From the NCBI GenBank assembly GCA_000827265.1, contig KN834764.1, forward strand, positions 198,387 to 262,386: a stretch of 64,000 nucleotides of DNA. Reading direction: 5' to 3'. Position 1 is the stretch's first letter. Every line of letters starts with the position of its first letter. Of the stretch, positions 48,831 to 59,769 are shown piece by piece. The notes beneath the pieces were generated by a model that was not told where the DNA came from, made no database searches, and worked only from the letters and a program-made list of their open reading frames with translations. This DNA is from Collybiopsis luxurians FD-317 M1. Its lineage: Eukaryota; Basidiomycota; Agaricomycetes; Agaricales; Omphalotaceae. A program made the translations under genes and the position numbers.

Positions 48831-50909
48831 ATGTTCGACAACCTTTGGGCGCTTCTTATAGGAATTCAAAAATATGACAGAGAGCCACTTTATGGTCCTT
48901 ACGCTGATGTTCAGCGCATGAAGGAGTTCCTAATGCAAGATTTGCATGTTCCTTCAGATAATATATTGATCGTGCAGGATGCCAGACGCCACGAAATCAT
49001 TGGCACTTTTGAAACTCATCTCATTAATAACACAAAGATTCTTCCAGGATCCAGCCCTGCCATACTCTTCTATTACTCTGGCCATGGTGGAAGAGTTGCT
49101 TGTCCTCCTAATTGGCCTGCAGTTCTGGAGACAGCCGAGAGAGATGGAAAGCTTGTTAAAAAGATCGAAGTGTTAATTCCAAGTGATTGCACCTCTATAT
49201 ATGATGCGAATGGGTTTCCCAGCATTCAAACCATTCCAGACAGAACCATAAACTCCTTGTTGTTGAGGGCAGCACAAAAACATGGAGATTGTATCACTGT
49301 CATTCTTGACTGTTGCTTCTCAGGTCATCTCAATCGAAGTTTAGGAGGAGCTGAAGGAAATGAAGTGGGCCTGGGAGCACTAAAGATGGTTCCAGAAAGG
49401 CTTCTTCCAGAGCTCTTGCCTAGCACAGATATTGAAATCTGGGGTGGGGAGGATGCTACTCTTCAAAAGCGTGGTGGAATTGCAAGGCCTTTACGTCGGC
49501 TTTTGGGGGACAATGCCACTAGGTCTCATGTGCTGCTTGCTGCTTGCGGTAAGGAGCAAAAGGCTTGGACCATTCGAGGCAAACCTGGTGAGCCTCATGG
49601 TACAAGGGGCTCTTACTTCACTGCTTTTCTAGTACAAGCATTTCACAACCGCATTATTAATGCTAAATCTTGGCCTACATATTCAGACATTATCCGAGAT
49701 GTACAGAATCTCCTGGAGCAGCCTTTTAGGTTAATTGCGGCTGACAAGAGACAGAGTCCCGAGGCTTCTGGTTGGCTGCTTCAGCGCCCTATATTCAAGT
49801 CATTTAACGGGGAACAACAGTTTTCAACTTCATTGCACCCATCAGGCTGCATACTAGAGATATCGGCCGGCCATATTCATGGAGTTGCGCATGATACAAA
49901 ATTTGCTCTTTTTGAAAGACTTCAGTCAACCGAAAAAGAGCTTGTACGAGATCTTTCTCCCTCTGGCAAGATCTATGCAACGTCCTGCACCATAAAACTC
50001 CCACCAGGTATTGATAATTCTGGTCCTCTATATGCATCAATTATTTTTCCAGGTTCTGGACATCTTCTGGGAATCTATATCTCACCAGAAGCTTTGGAAA
50101 TGTTTGCACCATCTCAGAAGGACTGGAACCTTACCGCTGCTGCTTCTGACGCAGATATTGTGATTGAATCCGGCAATGGTGGGATAAAAATCAAACGACA
50201 GGATAGACTCATTCACAATTCAGTTGCTGAAGTGCTTCATGTGCCTCAGTCACAGATTGCCCTAATCCCAAGCAGTCTCAACAGGATTTCCCTGTTCAAC
50301 TTTCATCTATATTGTGAACCATTGGGTTCTTCACAATTATTCTGTCATCAGGTGGAGATCAACATTGGGGAATTCCCAGAAATCCCTGATCAAGATCTCA
50401 GTGGAGATAGTTGGGAATCGGATAATGGCATATACACTCTGCAAGAGACAGCATTTTGCCAGCACATGTGGAATGGGGATAGTGGCTGTAAGGAAGTAAG
50501 GGTTGATCCAGAAAAGGAGTACGGAGTTTCCATCAAAAATAACACCCAGCAGTCACTTTTCTTCTATGTAGTCTTCTTTGATCCTTCCGACTATTCAATC
50601 ACTGTGTGGTACCAGCCTGCTAGCAGCAAGTCCTTTGTCCCCAGTGGAGCAACATTACAACTTGGCCGAAGTACAGAACTTTTAGAAGAGCTAACATTTG
50701 AACATGAAGAGGACCAGGATGTGGACATTGGATTCATGAAGGTTTATATAACTACTGAACATACAGACCTGAATCCTCTTCACCAAAAGGGCATAACCGA
50801 GAGGGTTTCTCGGGCAGAAAAGGAACAACCATTGCAGGATCAAGCAATGGAAAAGGATTGGGACTGCACTTTACTTACAGTTATTAGTGAAAAGAAGTCT
50901 AATGCTTAA
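48831..50909 (+). CDS. Caspase-like (metacaspase/peptidase C14) protein with long novel C-terminus (692 aa)
   Basis: A single exon with the ATG at 48831. The N-terminal 270 residues form a caspase-fold peptidase: NLWALLIGIQKYDREPLYG (strand 1), FYYSGHGG with catalytic His85, VLIPSDCTS, and VILDCCFSGH with catalytic Cys162 (D-x-C-x-SG). It continues to SHVLLAACGKEQKAWT and GSYFTAFLVQAF, as usual in the small-subunit part. Metacaspases cut after Arg or Lys and take part in stress-induced cell death. The remaining 400 residues match nothing recognised; they look like a chain of beta-rich segments (CILEISAGHIHGV, GPLYASIIFPGSGHLLG, LFFYVVFFDPSDYSITVWYQ). The gene points tail-to-tail at the TPR-CHAT gene, 385 bases away. 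Confidence 0.88.
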   Translation: MFDNLWALLIGIQKYDREPLYGPYADVQRMKEFLMQDLHVPSDNILIVQDARRHEIIGTFETHLINNTKILPGSSPAILFYYSGHGGRVACPPNWPAVLETAERDGKLVKKIEVLIPSDCTSIYDANGFPSIQTIPDRTINSLLLRAAQKHGDCITVILDCCFSGHLNRSLGGAEGNEVGLGALKMVPERLLPELLPSTDIEIWGGEDATLQKRGGIARPLRRLLGDNATRSHVLLAACGKEQKAWTIRGKPGEPHGTRGSYFTAFLVQAFHNRIINAKSWPTYSDIIRDVQNLLEQPFRLIAADKRQSPEASGWLLQRPIFKSFNGEQQFSTSLHPSGCILEISAGHIHGVAHDTKFALFERLQSTEKELVRDLSPSGKIYATSCTIKLPPGIDNSGPLYASIIFPGSGHLLGIYISPEALEMFAPSQKDWNLTAAASDADIVIESGNGGIKIKRQDRLIHNSVAEVLHVPQSQIALIPSSLNRISLFNFHLYCEPLGSSQLFCHQVEINIGEFPEIPDQDLSGDSWESDNGIYTLQETAFCQHMWNGDSGCKEVRVDPEKEYGVSIKNNTQQSLFFYVVFFDPSDYSITVWYQPASSKSFVPSGATLQLGRSTELLEELTFEHEEDQDVDIGFMKVYITTEHTDLNPLHQKGITERVSRAEKEQPLQDQAMEKDWDCTLLTVISEKKSNA

Positions 50910-51294
50910 AATGTTTCACTTAAATAAGAGTCAAGATTGGTAGAAATAACTGTTATTAGTAAGTTCAGCAAGAGTAAACTGGCAAAAAAAAAAAATCACG
51001 GCTATTCATGTGAATAAGGAGTGTAAGTGTTTAAAAACTAATAACTGACAGTCACAATATGTAAATAAATATCAATACCGGAATACAAATGGAACTAGAA
51101 AAAAAAAAAAAAAAAAGAATTATAAACTCAGACAGACACAGGTCAAGGAATAAGTAGCAAGCAGGTGGTGGGAGGCTCCTAATTTTTGAATTTCTGAGAT
51201 CTTGAATGATATTAAGAAGAAAAAAACTTGTTCCAACACTCAACTATTCTTGAACATCACCAATCATTCAAACATATCATTGTACAACTGCCAG
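50910..51294. other. Convergent 3' region between caspase-like and TPR-CHAT genes
   Basis: 385 AT-rich bases with two A runs (about 50983 and 51099). No gene; it is likely shared 3' untranslated sequence. Confidence 0.5.
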
Positions 51295-54200
51295 TTAGAT
51301 TCCAAAATGCACAAAAGGAGCCCATCGTACGATATTCGGCTCACTGTCTGGGCCGAGTTGTTTCTTCAAAGACTTTACAGCTTTATGCAATGCATATGCT
51401 GGACTAGTATCTTGTTCATTGTTGTCAAGCAAAAGCTCATAAAGCTTATCAGCTACAATGGGTGCATCATCATCATTGATGCTCCACATTGTGGCAATGA
51501 CACTTGGATAACCAACTGCAAGCATACTAGCTGCAAGGTGCACAGCTTCTTCTGGAAGCCTTTTATCTCCGGTAGCTGTTTCACATGCAGAGAGAATAGC
51601 AAGATCTGCCTTGCCCAATGATTCACCCATCAATCTTTCCAGTGTAAGAAGTCTGCCATCATGAAGTACAAATGCGCTGTTCAAGGGTTTCTCTGTATCC
51701 TGAATCCCATGACAAGCTAGATGCACCCAATTACTCCTACGCATTTCTTCAACAATTACATCAGCACTGGCTTCACTGCCATTCAAGTGAAAGAGTTGTT
51801 CAGATGGTACATGCTGCCTGATTTTCTCCACCTCATATTCAGTTCCGGGGAGATCTTCAAAACCAATTGTCCTTGGTTGGGATACAGCAAGGACCCTGGG
51901 TCTGCCTTTATGCTTTTTAATGGTAGGATTGAGAAGGGAAGACAGAGTTGTTGTATATGATGACACCACAAAGTTAGATATATCCTCCGTTAAGGCCAAG
52001 CTATGACCCTGTTGGTATTTTCCAGCGGCATGTAGTGGGAGAAAGGCAAATGGGCCTGTAGCACACCAAGTGATATGAGGAAGCCTTTCCTGAGTGCTCA
52101 TAAATCCCTGTAGAAAACTTATTAATATGTGAAATCCTGTTGAAAAAAAACTTACCAAACTATCTAATTGCAAAATGATAGGCTTTACTACTTTGAACCA
52201 CAATTTTTCTAAAATTGCTCCAAGGGATGTTTTATTTTCTGTCTTTTTCTTGGAAATATGTAGACGGTTCGCACTCCGATGACTACGGACCCCAAGTTTG
52301 CGCAGATCAAGTGACCATTTTAAATTAAGTTGCTTTACTTGATGCAACTCAATTGGAAGAGGTATATGCTGGATATCTGCCGAAAAGGGTAACATCACCA
52401 GCGCATCACACGAAGATTCGGTAGTATTCAAAATAACAACTGGCCCATTGGCTGCCGCAGGAATGAGCTCTGAAAACTGTTTGGGCTTGAAGAAACTTCC
52501 AAATCCATCTAAATTCTGGATTTCCTGAAGAAGACCGTCATAGCGGAGTGCCAATTGCTGATGGGTAGATGCTTGCTCTATGAGATTGGGATTAAGTGAA
52601 CGATGACTGATATGAGGTTCAAAATTTGCAGATGTTCCTGCTTTCTGAAGTGCTTGCGCAATTGCTTTTAACTGCTGAGCTTTTTCAGGATACTGTTGTT
52701 CTAACTCATCTAGTGGAGAGCGCAATTGTAAAAGCTGGCCCCACACAACATTCCTTCCCTCTTCCAGCCATTCAATTGCCCTTGGTAGTTTTTTTACCTT
52801 TATTGCAGTTGCAATGGCAGAATTGACTGTCTCACCGATGAATGGCAGTCTTTCATATCGAGTAGTAACTTTTTGCCCAAACCAAATAACTCTGGGAATG
52901 AATTTAAAGAATTGTTTATAGGCATCCATAGCCAATTCTGGAGTTGATGAGCATTTTGCCCAAGAGATTGCAGCTCTGAGTTGGGTGGAGGGGTCTCCAG
53001 TTGTCTCCTGACAAGCATCTTGAAAAATGTCAATAGCCTTCTTGATGTCATCTGGGACTTTTGAAAAGTAGGATCGCGACTGAAATGCATATCCTAAATT
53101 ATTTAAATAGAATGCTCGAATAGCATGACCGTTTGGTGTTAAATTAGCTGCCTTCTGTATGGCAGAAATGGCCTTATCAATGTCCTTAAGGTCCTTCGAA
53201 TAATCAAACTGGGAATGAAACATACGTCCCAGGTTGTTCAAGAGATCTGCTTTGGTAGAGTGGTTATTCGGAGTGAGGGCAATAGCTTTCTCTTGCGCCG
53301 CTATGGCCTGGTGTATATAATCAAAATTTTTTAAATAAAGAAATTTTGACATAAGTGCGGAGCCAAGACCATTCAACAATTTAGGCTTGGCAGCATGTTC
53401 ATCGGGGCAAATATTTACTGCTTGTTGATGAGCAAAAATGGCCTTTTCAATGTCACTTAGATTACGTGAATGATGATATCGTGAGTGAAAAGCAATTCCT
53501 AAGTCAACCAACAGCTTTAATTTAGCGATGCTGTCATTTGGAGTGAGATTAACAGCTTGCTGCTTGATATTAATTGCTTTATCAATGTCATCAACATCAC
53601 CCAAGTAATCAAATCGTGATTGAAGGGCAATCCCTAGATGATTTAACCAAGTAGGTTTACCAGAATGGCTGACTGGACTAATACGAAGTGCTTGTTCATG
53701 TGCAGCAATGGCCTTCTCAAGATCATTAAGACTGCCTATGGAATCAAATTGTGACTGAAAAGCAAGTCCTAAGTTGGAGAGCAAGAAAGCTTTATTAGCA
53801 TGACCATCTGGAGTGAGACCAATTGCTTGCTGTACAGCAATAATAGCCTTCTTGAGGTCATCCAGGTTACCTAAATAACTGAATCGTAACAATAAGGCAG
53901 TTGCCAGGTTGTTCAACCATGTAGGCTTAGCAGAATGGCCATTAGATGTAAGCTCAACCCCCTTTTGCTTAAGATCAATAGCTTTTTCAATGTCATTGAG
54001 GCGACCCGAATATTCAAATCGTGCCTGTAAGGCACTTCCAAGACAATTCAGTTGAGTGGATTTGAGAGTATGATCATCTGGAGTGAGACTTCCCCCAGAT
54101 TGGTAAGCATCAATGGCTTTTTCAATGTCACGAAGATTGGCTGTATAATTAAATCGTGACTCGAAAGCCATTCCTAAGTTAATCCACCAGAGCGGTTTGT

Positions 54201-55869
54201 CAGTGTCACTATCAAGTGTGAGATCCACTGCCTTCTGCGTAGCAGTAATAGCCTTCTCAATGTCATCAATGTTGCCTAAACGATCAAATCGGGATCGCAA
54301 TGAACTTCCCAGATTGTTGAACCAAGTAGCTTTCTTAGGATGGCCATCTGGAGTGAGATCAAGTGCTTTCTGCTTAGCAGAAATGGCCTTTTCAATGTCC
54401 TCAAGATTACCTAAATGATCAAATCGTAACCCAAAGCTAATTCCTAGATTATTTAAATAGGTAGCTTTTTCTTTGTGGCTATCCGGTGAAAGATTAACTG
54501 CATATTGCAGAGCATCAAGGGCCCTTTCGATATCATCAAGGTCTCCCAGATATTCAAATTTTGCTTGCAATGAAATTCCTAGATTATTTAACAAAGCTAC
54601 TTTATTAGTGTAACTATCTGAGGCAAGATCAACAGCCTGCTGTATTGCTGAAACAGCCTCCTGAATGTCATTAAGATGGCCTAGACGATCAAAGCGGGAC
54701 TTAAAAGCTGTCCCTAAGCCATTCAACCAAGTAACTTTGTCAGCAATGACATCTGGAGTCAAGTTAACTGCTTGCTGCTTAACAACAATGGCATTTTCAA
54801 TGTCATTAAGATCATCTGAACAATCAAAGTGACTCAGAAAAAAATCTCCCAGGTAATTCAACCATCTGGCTTTGTCTGGATAATCATCTGGAGCAAGCTT
54901 AACTGCATGCTGCTGAGTGGCAATTGCCTTGTTAATGTCTTCTAAATCTCCCAATTTTTTAAATCGAGCCTCCAAAAAAATGGCCAAATTAGCTAGCCAG
55001 ACCTTCATATTTTTATGATCATCTGCAGTGAGCTCAACTGCTTGCTGTATGGCAGTAATGGCCTTCTCAAGATCATCAAGGTGACTTGAATGATCAAATT
55101 GTAGCTTGAATGCTGTTCCCAAATCATGCAGCCAATTAGGTTTATCAGCATGGCTGTCTGGAATAATGTTGACAGCTTGCTGCTTTACAGCTATAACCTT
55201 TGCAACATCATCGATGTCACCAAAATGATCAAACCGGGATTGAAATGCATCTCCTAGGTAATTCAACAAGACAGCCTTGGAAGAATGGCCATCCGGTAGG
55301 AGGTCAAGAGCCTGCTGCTTGATAGCAATTGCCTTGTCCAAATCATCACGGTCATCAAAATGATTAAACCGCGACTGGAAGGCACCTCCCAAACGATTCA
55401 GCCAAGCAAACTTAGCAGCATCACCATCCGGAGTGAGATTGACTACTTGCTGCTGAATGGCAATGACTTTTTCAATGTCATCAATGTGCTTTAGATGGTC
55501 AAATTTTGCCTGAAAGGCATTTCCCAGGTTATTTAGTCGAATTACTTTCCTGGTACTACCATCTGGAGTCAAATCAACTGCTCGCTGCTGAGCGGCAATG
55601 GCCTTCTCGATGTCATCAAGGTTATGCAGAGATTTGAATCGTAATTCGAAGGCATTGCCCAGATTAGTCAAGCGGGCAGCCTTGTCAGCATGACCATCTG
55701 GGGTGAGATCAACTGCTTGCTGTTTAGCAGCAATGGCCTCCTCAAGGTCAGCTGGGTCATGTAAAAGATTGAATTTGGATTGAAGGGCAATGCCCAGGTT
55801 ATTCCAAAAGTCAGCTTTATTAGGATGACTATTGGGAGTCAGATTAACTGCTTGTCGTAAAGCAGTAAT
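51295..55869 (-). CDS. TPR-CHAT protein: 21 TPR units and C-terminal CHAT peptidase domain (1509+ aa, 5' end open)
   Basis: Exons 52156-55869 and 51295-52107; the 48-base intron 52108-52155 has no in-frame stop and so hides in a longer open frame. The first exon is missing: at 55869 there is a good acceptor (CGTCAG), and the exon before it was not found. Twenty-one units of about 45 residues follow, of the type LNNLGNAFQ.RF..L...DDIEKAI...Q.AV.LTPD, well diverged from each other. The CHAT domain begins near LPHITWCATGPFAFLPLHAAGKY and has the dyad in WVHLACHG (His) and AILSACETATGD (Cys), then LAASMLAVGYPSVIATMWSI and the end VRWAPFVHFGI. CHAT is a caspase/separase-clan peptidase. In bacteria, TPR-CHAT proteins are activated effectors in defence systems. 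In fungi the family is large and little studied. Confidence 0.9.
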   Translation of the reverse strand: MTALRQAVNLTPNSHPNKADFWNNLGIALQSKFNLLHDPADLEEAIAAKQQAVDLTPDGHADKAARLTNLGNAFELRFKSLHNLDDIEKAIAAQQRAVDLTPDGSTRKVIRLNNLGNAFQAKFDHLKHIDDIEKVIAIQQQVVNLTPDGDAAKFAWLNRLGGAFQSRFNHFDDRDDLDKAIAIKQQALDLLPDGHSSKAVLLNYLGDAFQSRFDHFGDIDDVAKVIAVKQQAVNIIPDSHADKPNWLHDLGTAFKLQFDHSSHLDDLEKAITAIQQAVELTADDHKNMKVWLANLAIFLEARFKKLGDLEDINKAIATQQHAVKLAPDDYPDKARWLNYLGDFFLSHFDCSDDLNDIENAIVVKQQAVNLTPDVIADKVTWLNGLGTAFKSRFDRLGHLNDIQEAVSAIQQAVDLASDSYTNKVALLNNLGISLQAKFEYLGDLDDIERALDALQYAVNLSPDSHKEKATYLNNLGISFGLRFDHLGNLEDIEKAISAKQKALDLTPDGHPKKATWFNNLGSSLRSRFDRLGNIDDIEKAITATQKAVDLTLDSDTDKPLWWINLGMAFESRFNYTANLRDIEKAIDAYQSGGSLTPDDHTLKSTQLNCLGSALQARFEYSGRLNDIEKAIDLKQKGVELTSNGHSAKPTWLNNLATALLLRFSYLGNLDDLKKAIIAVQQAIGLTPDGHANKAFLLSNLGLAFQSQFDSIGSLNDLEKAIAAHEQALRISPVSHSGKPTWLNHLGIALQSRFDYLGDVDDIDKAINIKQQAVNLTPNDSIAKLKLLVDLGIAFHSRYHHSRNLSDIEKAIFAHQQAVNICPDEHAAKPKLLNGLGSALMSKFLYLKNFDYIHQAIAAQEKAIALTPNNHSTKADLLNNLGRMFHSQFDYSKDLKDIDKAISAIQKAANLTPNGHAIRAFYLNNLGYAFQSRSYFSKVPDDIKKAIDIFQDACQETTGDPSTQLRAAISWAKCSSTPELAMDAYKQFFKFIPRVIWFGQKVTTRYERLPFIGETVNSAIATAIKVKKLPRAIEWLEEGRNVVWGQLLQLRSPLDELEQQYPEKAQQLKAIAQALQKAGTSANFEPHISHRSLNPNLIEQASTHQQLALRYDGLLQEIQNLDGFGSFFKPKQFSELIPAAANGPVVILNTTESSCDALVMLPFSADIQHIPLPIELHQVKQLNLKWSLDLRKLGVRSHRSANRLHISKKKTENKTSLGAILEKLWFKVVKPIILQLDSLVSFFSTGFHILISFLQGFMSTQERLPHITWCATGPFAFLPLHAAGKYQQGHSLALTEDISNFVVSSYTTTLSSLLNPTIKKHKGRPRVLAVSQPRTIGFEDLPGTEYEVEKIRQHVPSEQLFHLNGSEASADVIVEEMRRSNWVHLACHGIQDTEKPLNSAFVLHDGRLLTLERLMGESLGKADLAILSACETATGDKRLPEEAVHLAASMLAVGYPSVIATMWSINDDDAPIVADKLYELLLDNNEQDTSPAYALHKAVKSLKKQLGPDSEPNIVRWAPFVHFGI

Positions 55870-57490
55870 CTGACGAAAAAGCTAAGAGATTATTAACTCT
55901 TTGTCCATTGTGTATAAGAAATTAGCTACAGTTTGGGTTGAGGTATTCATATTGTTTCTTGGCAAGTGAGCAAAGTATTGCCTTGCTGACAATTTATTAT
56001 ACCCAAGTTACATTTATAAAAACTTGCTACTCACAGATTAGGAACCACTCAGCGAGCTGCAATGAGGGGGTGGTTTCAATACTTTTTGGCCACCGCTTAT
56101 ATATCTTTACTGGAGCCCTGTATCTACATCAGTCAGCTGTCGAGACTCCGGCCTGACTGACATCTGACTTGGACCAGATGATCATCAGCACTATCAATGT
56201 GGCACCGAAAATGATAGATTAGTAGATCCAGAGCTGGTCCATCACCTTGTCGGGAAATTGTGAAAACATTTGTCCTCAAGCTTGCGGCGAGATCAAGAAT
56301 AATCAGGGTTCTTATGAAATATTGAAACATTAGCTTTTAATCACTCACCGGTGCCAGAAATTTTCCATTGGGTCAGTTCAAGATCTTTGAGTATCATAAG
56401 GCGATGCAGAATCCATTCAGATGAGCGAAAATGGCAGTCTCTCGTATGCTCCGGTCTAGGTATCAGCGCTCAACTCCCGCCAATTTGACATCCTTTCTTG
56501 GGAGGCCGCTTGTAGCCTTGTACAACGTTGACAGTTACGAGACAGGTTCCAAATCGTTAAGCCTGAGGCATTGCTGCAGATGTGGCTTTATTTTAAGGAT
56601 CTAGCGATCTTATCTATCGGGAATTTAAAACCTATCCCTACGTTTATTACCTGCAAATTTCCTCCATATCGCCAAGCGAGTCGCTGATGTCTTTATGCTA
56701 CGAAGTGGACAGTCAAGGGATCCTGAAGGCGGTAGCACATACTAAATAGTCGGCAGCGGGAAGCGGGCATGCCATGCATAAGCCGGCTCTTTTCTTCGGT
56801 GATAATGTCCATCATTCGTTTCTGCTCAGTTGAGTAAACCGTGGAGGTTGGATTGGACGTCCTCGAAGCTCACATTCACTGGTGTGTGATGCATATCTCT
56901 TAGCACCATGCTCACGTTTTGCCGTGAAATATACTTCCTTCCTTCCAGTCAAATAACCCATTCATCCTGTGTTCCTGGCGGCCCTGCTTTGACGCTTATC
57001 TTCGTCCTTCCACAGCATTCTGCCGCTCCCTTTGGCTAGCATACCGGCCCGTTTATGAAAATACCATCCGGAATGCCAGGGAATGTCATCCTTGCACCTC
57101 CAATGCCATTCGTTCCCCCCTTGCCTACCATCTGATCCCAAAATGAAGGGCGTGTATGTATATTTTGAGGCAGCTAATTCTCACCATTATTGAATTCTCC
57201 CTCAAACCACCTTCCCGGCATGACGTCCCTGTTCTCTCACATTGATTATGTTTTACGGTCATAAGGAAAAACCACATTTTAGTCTTCTTTCACCTCCCTG
57301 ATTTTCACAGACAATCCGCCGTTCAAGAAGACGTTTTGACTGTGACGCCAGGATCGCGCTCTGGTCGATCCTCTGGTTTAGGTGCTGGTTGTTCTATATT
57401 TCTGGCCTAGCAGCCCCAATCTGGTGCGTGAGTTTGTGTCATCGTAACGCAGAGGTATCGCTCACGGTCGACCGCACATTCTCCTTCTTT
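55870..57490. other. Upstream region of the TPR-CHAT and tandem-paralogue genes
   Basis: It should contain the first exon or exons of the TPR-CHAT gene (minus) and of the gene ending at 58756 (plus), but neither could be placed. An ATGAAGGGC followed by a donor-like GTATGT at about 57142 is a candidate first exon for the plus-strand gene. Confidence 0.35.
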
Positions 57491-57499
57491 TTTTGACAG

Positions 57500-58756
57500 A
57501 CATTCGCCTTTTACGCGAAAGATTTACGCGTTCGGAGCACATGTATCACCATTCTTGTAGCTCAAGTTCACAGAATTCACCTTTGCTTACCCAAGGGGTG
57601 CGTTGGGTTTCCCTTTTTCCACATTCAGTAGTATATCGATCCGTCTTCCTAGAGCCGTTCCCCCGACTCATTCCCGGCTCCTGCTACTCCTTCTACTCCA
57701 AACGAATACCGCTGGTCCGATGTCATTCCACCAAAAACTGCGTTAAAGTTCGCGGTCATTTGGGATGAAGAGGACTTTGTCGCGTTCTCTGGTGGAGAAC
57801 TTCTCGATGATTGCCGTACCGAAGAGCTCTTAATAGCCTCTCCGACTTCTCCTTCTGATGCTTGCTCGCAAGTGTTATCTGTTGGACCTTCAACTATACC
57901 CTTATCCGACAAATCATCCACATTGATGTACTTTCGAGAGGACATGGGCTCCGTTCTGGATCCTACTCCCTTGGACGCTGTAACACCGCGTAATCGCATG
58001 CTCTTAGGTCGCACTCAAACTTCATCCACCATGGATGGATTGGACGTATACCTTCGTGGTTCCTTGCTTGGTCAAGCACATCGAAATAATCATTACTACT
58101 CGTGCTTGGAGAATTTGGATGGAGAGTTTGACTTTGATCCCCGTACATCATTTGCGAAAGGATATAAGCAAACAGGTGGGAAGGGCGAGGCTGCGGATGA
58201 TACGGTTACAGATGAAGGGTTCTATGAAGTGCTAATTGCACCGAGACAACGCCATGTTTCCACTGAACATTCAGCGAGGGTACGAATCTTATCATTTGTG
58301 TTGCCAGTTCTTTGCGCTAATGAATCTCTGCAGCGCGATCTCAAGGTTCAGAGCACGTATTCTGAATCGACGACTGCAACATCTGATTTTGTCTCAATTG
58401 ATGCCGATGACGCGTCCTCAACCTGGTCTACCGTCGACCCACCAGAATATTCATTATACACCGGACTGTGCATAGACCAATGTCCCCCCATGAAAAGACG
58501 ACTGAGGAAACCTCGGCCGGCCGATATACCTGCACCACCCTCCGAAGTCCTTCAGCGACAGGTGTTTAGTCACCAGGTTTCCTTGCCGCCTGCAAGGAGC
58601 ATTGAAGCTGAAGACGCACGTTCACCGCACCGGAAGAAATCCCTGGTCAAGTTAGTGCAGCAAATATCCAAAAAGCATTCAAAGTCGGCACCTGTAGACG
58701 TGGAACAGTGGATTTGCATCGAGGTCAGTCACGAAGTGAGACAGCGGTGCATGTAA
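57500..58756 (+). CDS. Tandem paralogue A, Ser/Pro-rich protein of unknown function (5' end open)
   Basis: Exons 57500-57597, 57653-58279 and 58334-58756 are in phase; the start lies upstream. Key blocks are NEYRWSDVIPPKTALKFAVI followed by WDEEDFVAFSGGEL in the first half, a middle rich in Ser/Thr and Asp, VDPPEYSLYTGLCID, then a basic stretch (KKSLVKLVQQISKKHSKS), and the end VEQWICIEVSHEVRQR. The PK[ST].L.FA.IWD..... AFS block and the final W-[IV]-[CF]-[IV] segment are shared with the next gene. No enzyme motif, signal peptide or helix is seen. The 54-base intron 58280-58333 has no stop. Confidence 0.65.
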
Positions 58757-59769
58757 AAAACGTGGATTCTTTGAACATGTACGTGTATCAACGGGCATGC
58801 AGACTGGTTCTTGCGAGATTTCTCTCTCCTTACATACGTTCATTGCTTTTTTCCCTTATCATTGGCTTGTGGGCTGCGGGTAGCTTTGTCATTCTTGCCG
58901 GGAGCATTCAATACCACTTCTACTTACAGCAACGACAATGTATGATAATTTCTGTGTTACTCTGCAACGACGGTGTATACGGTACTGTACTGTACGATGC
59001 ATATTAAACTATCAACCGTGTACGGTGATATATCTTGTCATATCATTTTCCAGTGCCTTGGGCGAGTTAGCGAGTTGATTCGAATCTCCACGACTGGTAC
59101 ACGAGGAGATCAAGTGAATATCAAAGAACATTAACTGTCAAGGGCATCACCTTGTTAAATTGAAGATATGGTTCTGACGATCTTTGCGAAGAGTAGTGCC
59201 GCGCTCTAGAACTTCACACGTTACGTCATTATATGGGAACCATTCACCGCGTGTTTTTGGCTCTCTTGAGTCTTCCTGACCTCAGAAACGGGCTGAAAGC
59301 GGGTCTCTAGAGCTTACGAGAATGAAAGCTTGTCGCTGTACAGTCTATGCTACTGCAAGCCTGGACTTATAATTGCAGGATACGCGTCGTGACTGGTTGC
59401 CAACGCGTTCTTTTACTAAATTCTAAGTTCACCGGTCCTAACCCCAGCATATGATATCTTGACGACAAAATGATACCGAACCCTTAGAATAAATGAATAA
59501 GATTCTTCCTTTCTTTGACCATTTTCGTCGTGTCCTTCGTTTGCTCCTGCTGGTCAAGGTTCTTTCAGTTAAAATACACCTCATTTTAACGTCGTTGTGA
59601 CCTCACCCGTCGATTCTCTTCTGGGTGCGTGTAGAGCGAAGGATGTCCTATTCAAGTTAAACTGACGCGTCTTTGTCCTTGACATCAGGTTGGAATCGAT
59701 TGATTCTCTTCGTTCTTCGTTCTTTGTTCTTTGTACATCTTTCTTTGTCCTTGTTCTCTTTGCGACACC
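58757..59769. other. Intergenic region between tandem paralogues
   Basis: No supported gene. Pyrimidine-rich sequence at 59700-59765 (CTTTGTTCTTTGTACATC and similar) lies just before the next gene and resembles fungal promoter CT tracts. Confidence 0.4.

Noticed and set aside
55938..56330. Short frames upstream of the TPR-CHAT gene as its first exon
   Set aside because: None joins the acceptor at 55869 in phase with a plausible start, so the 5' end is left open.
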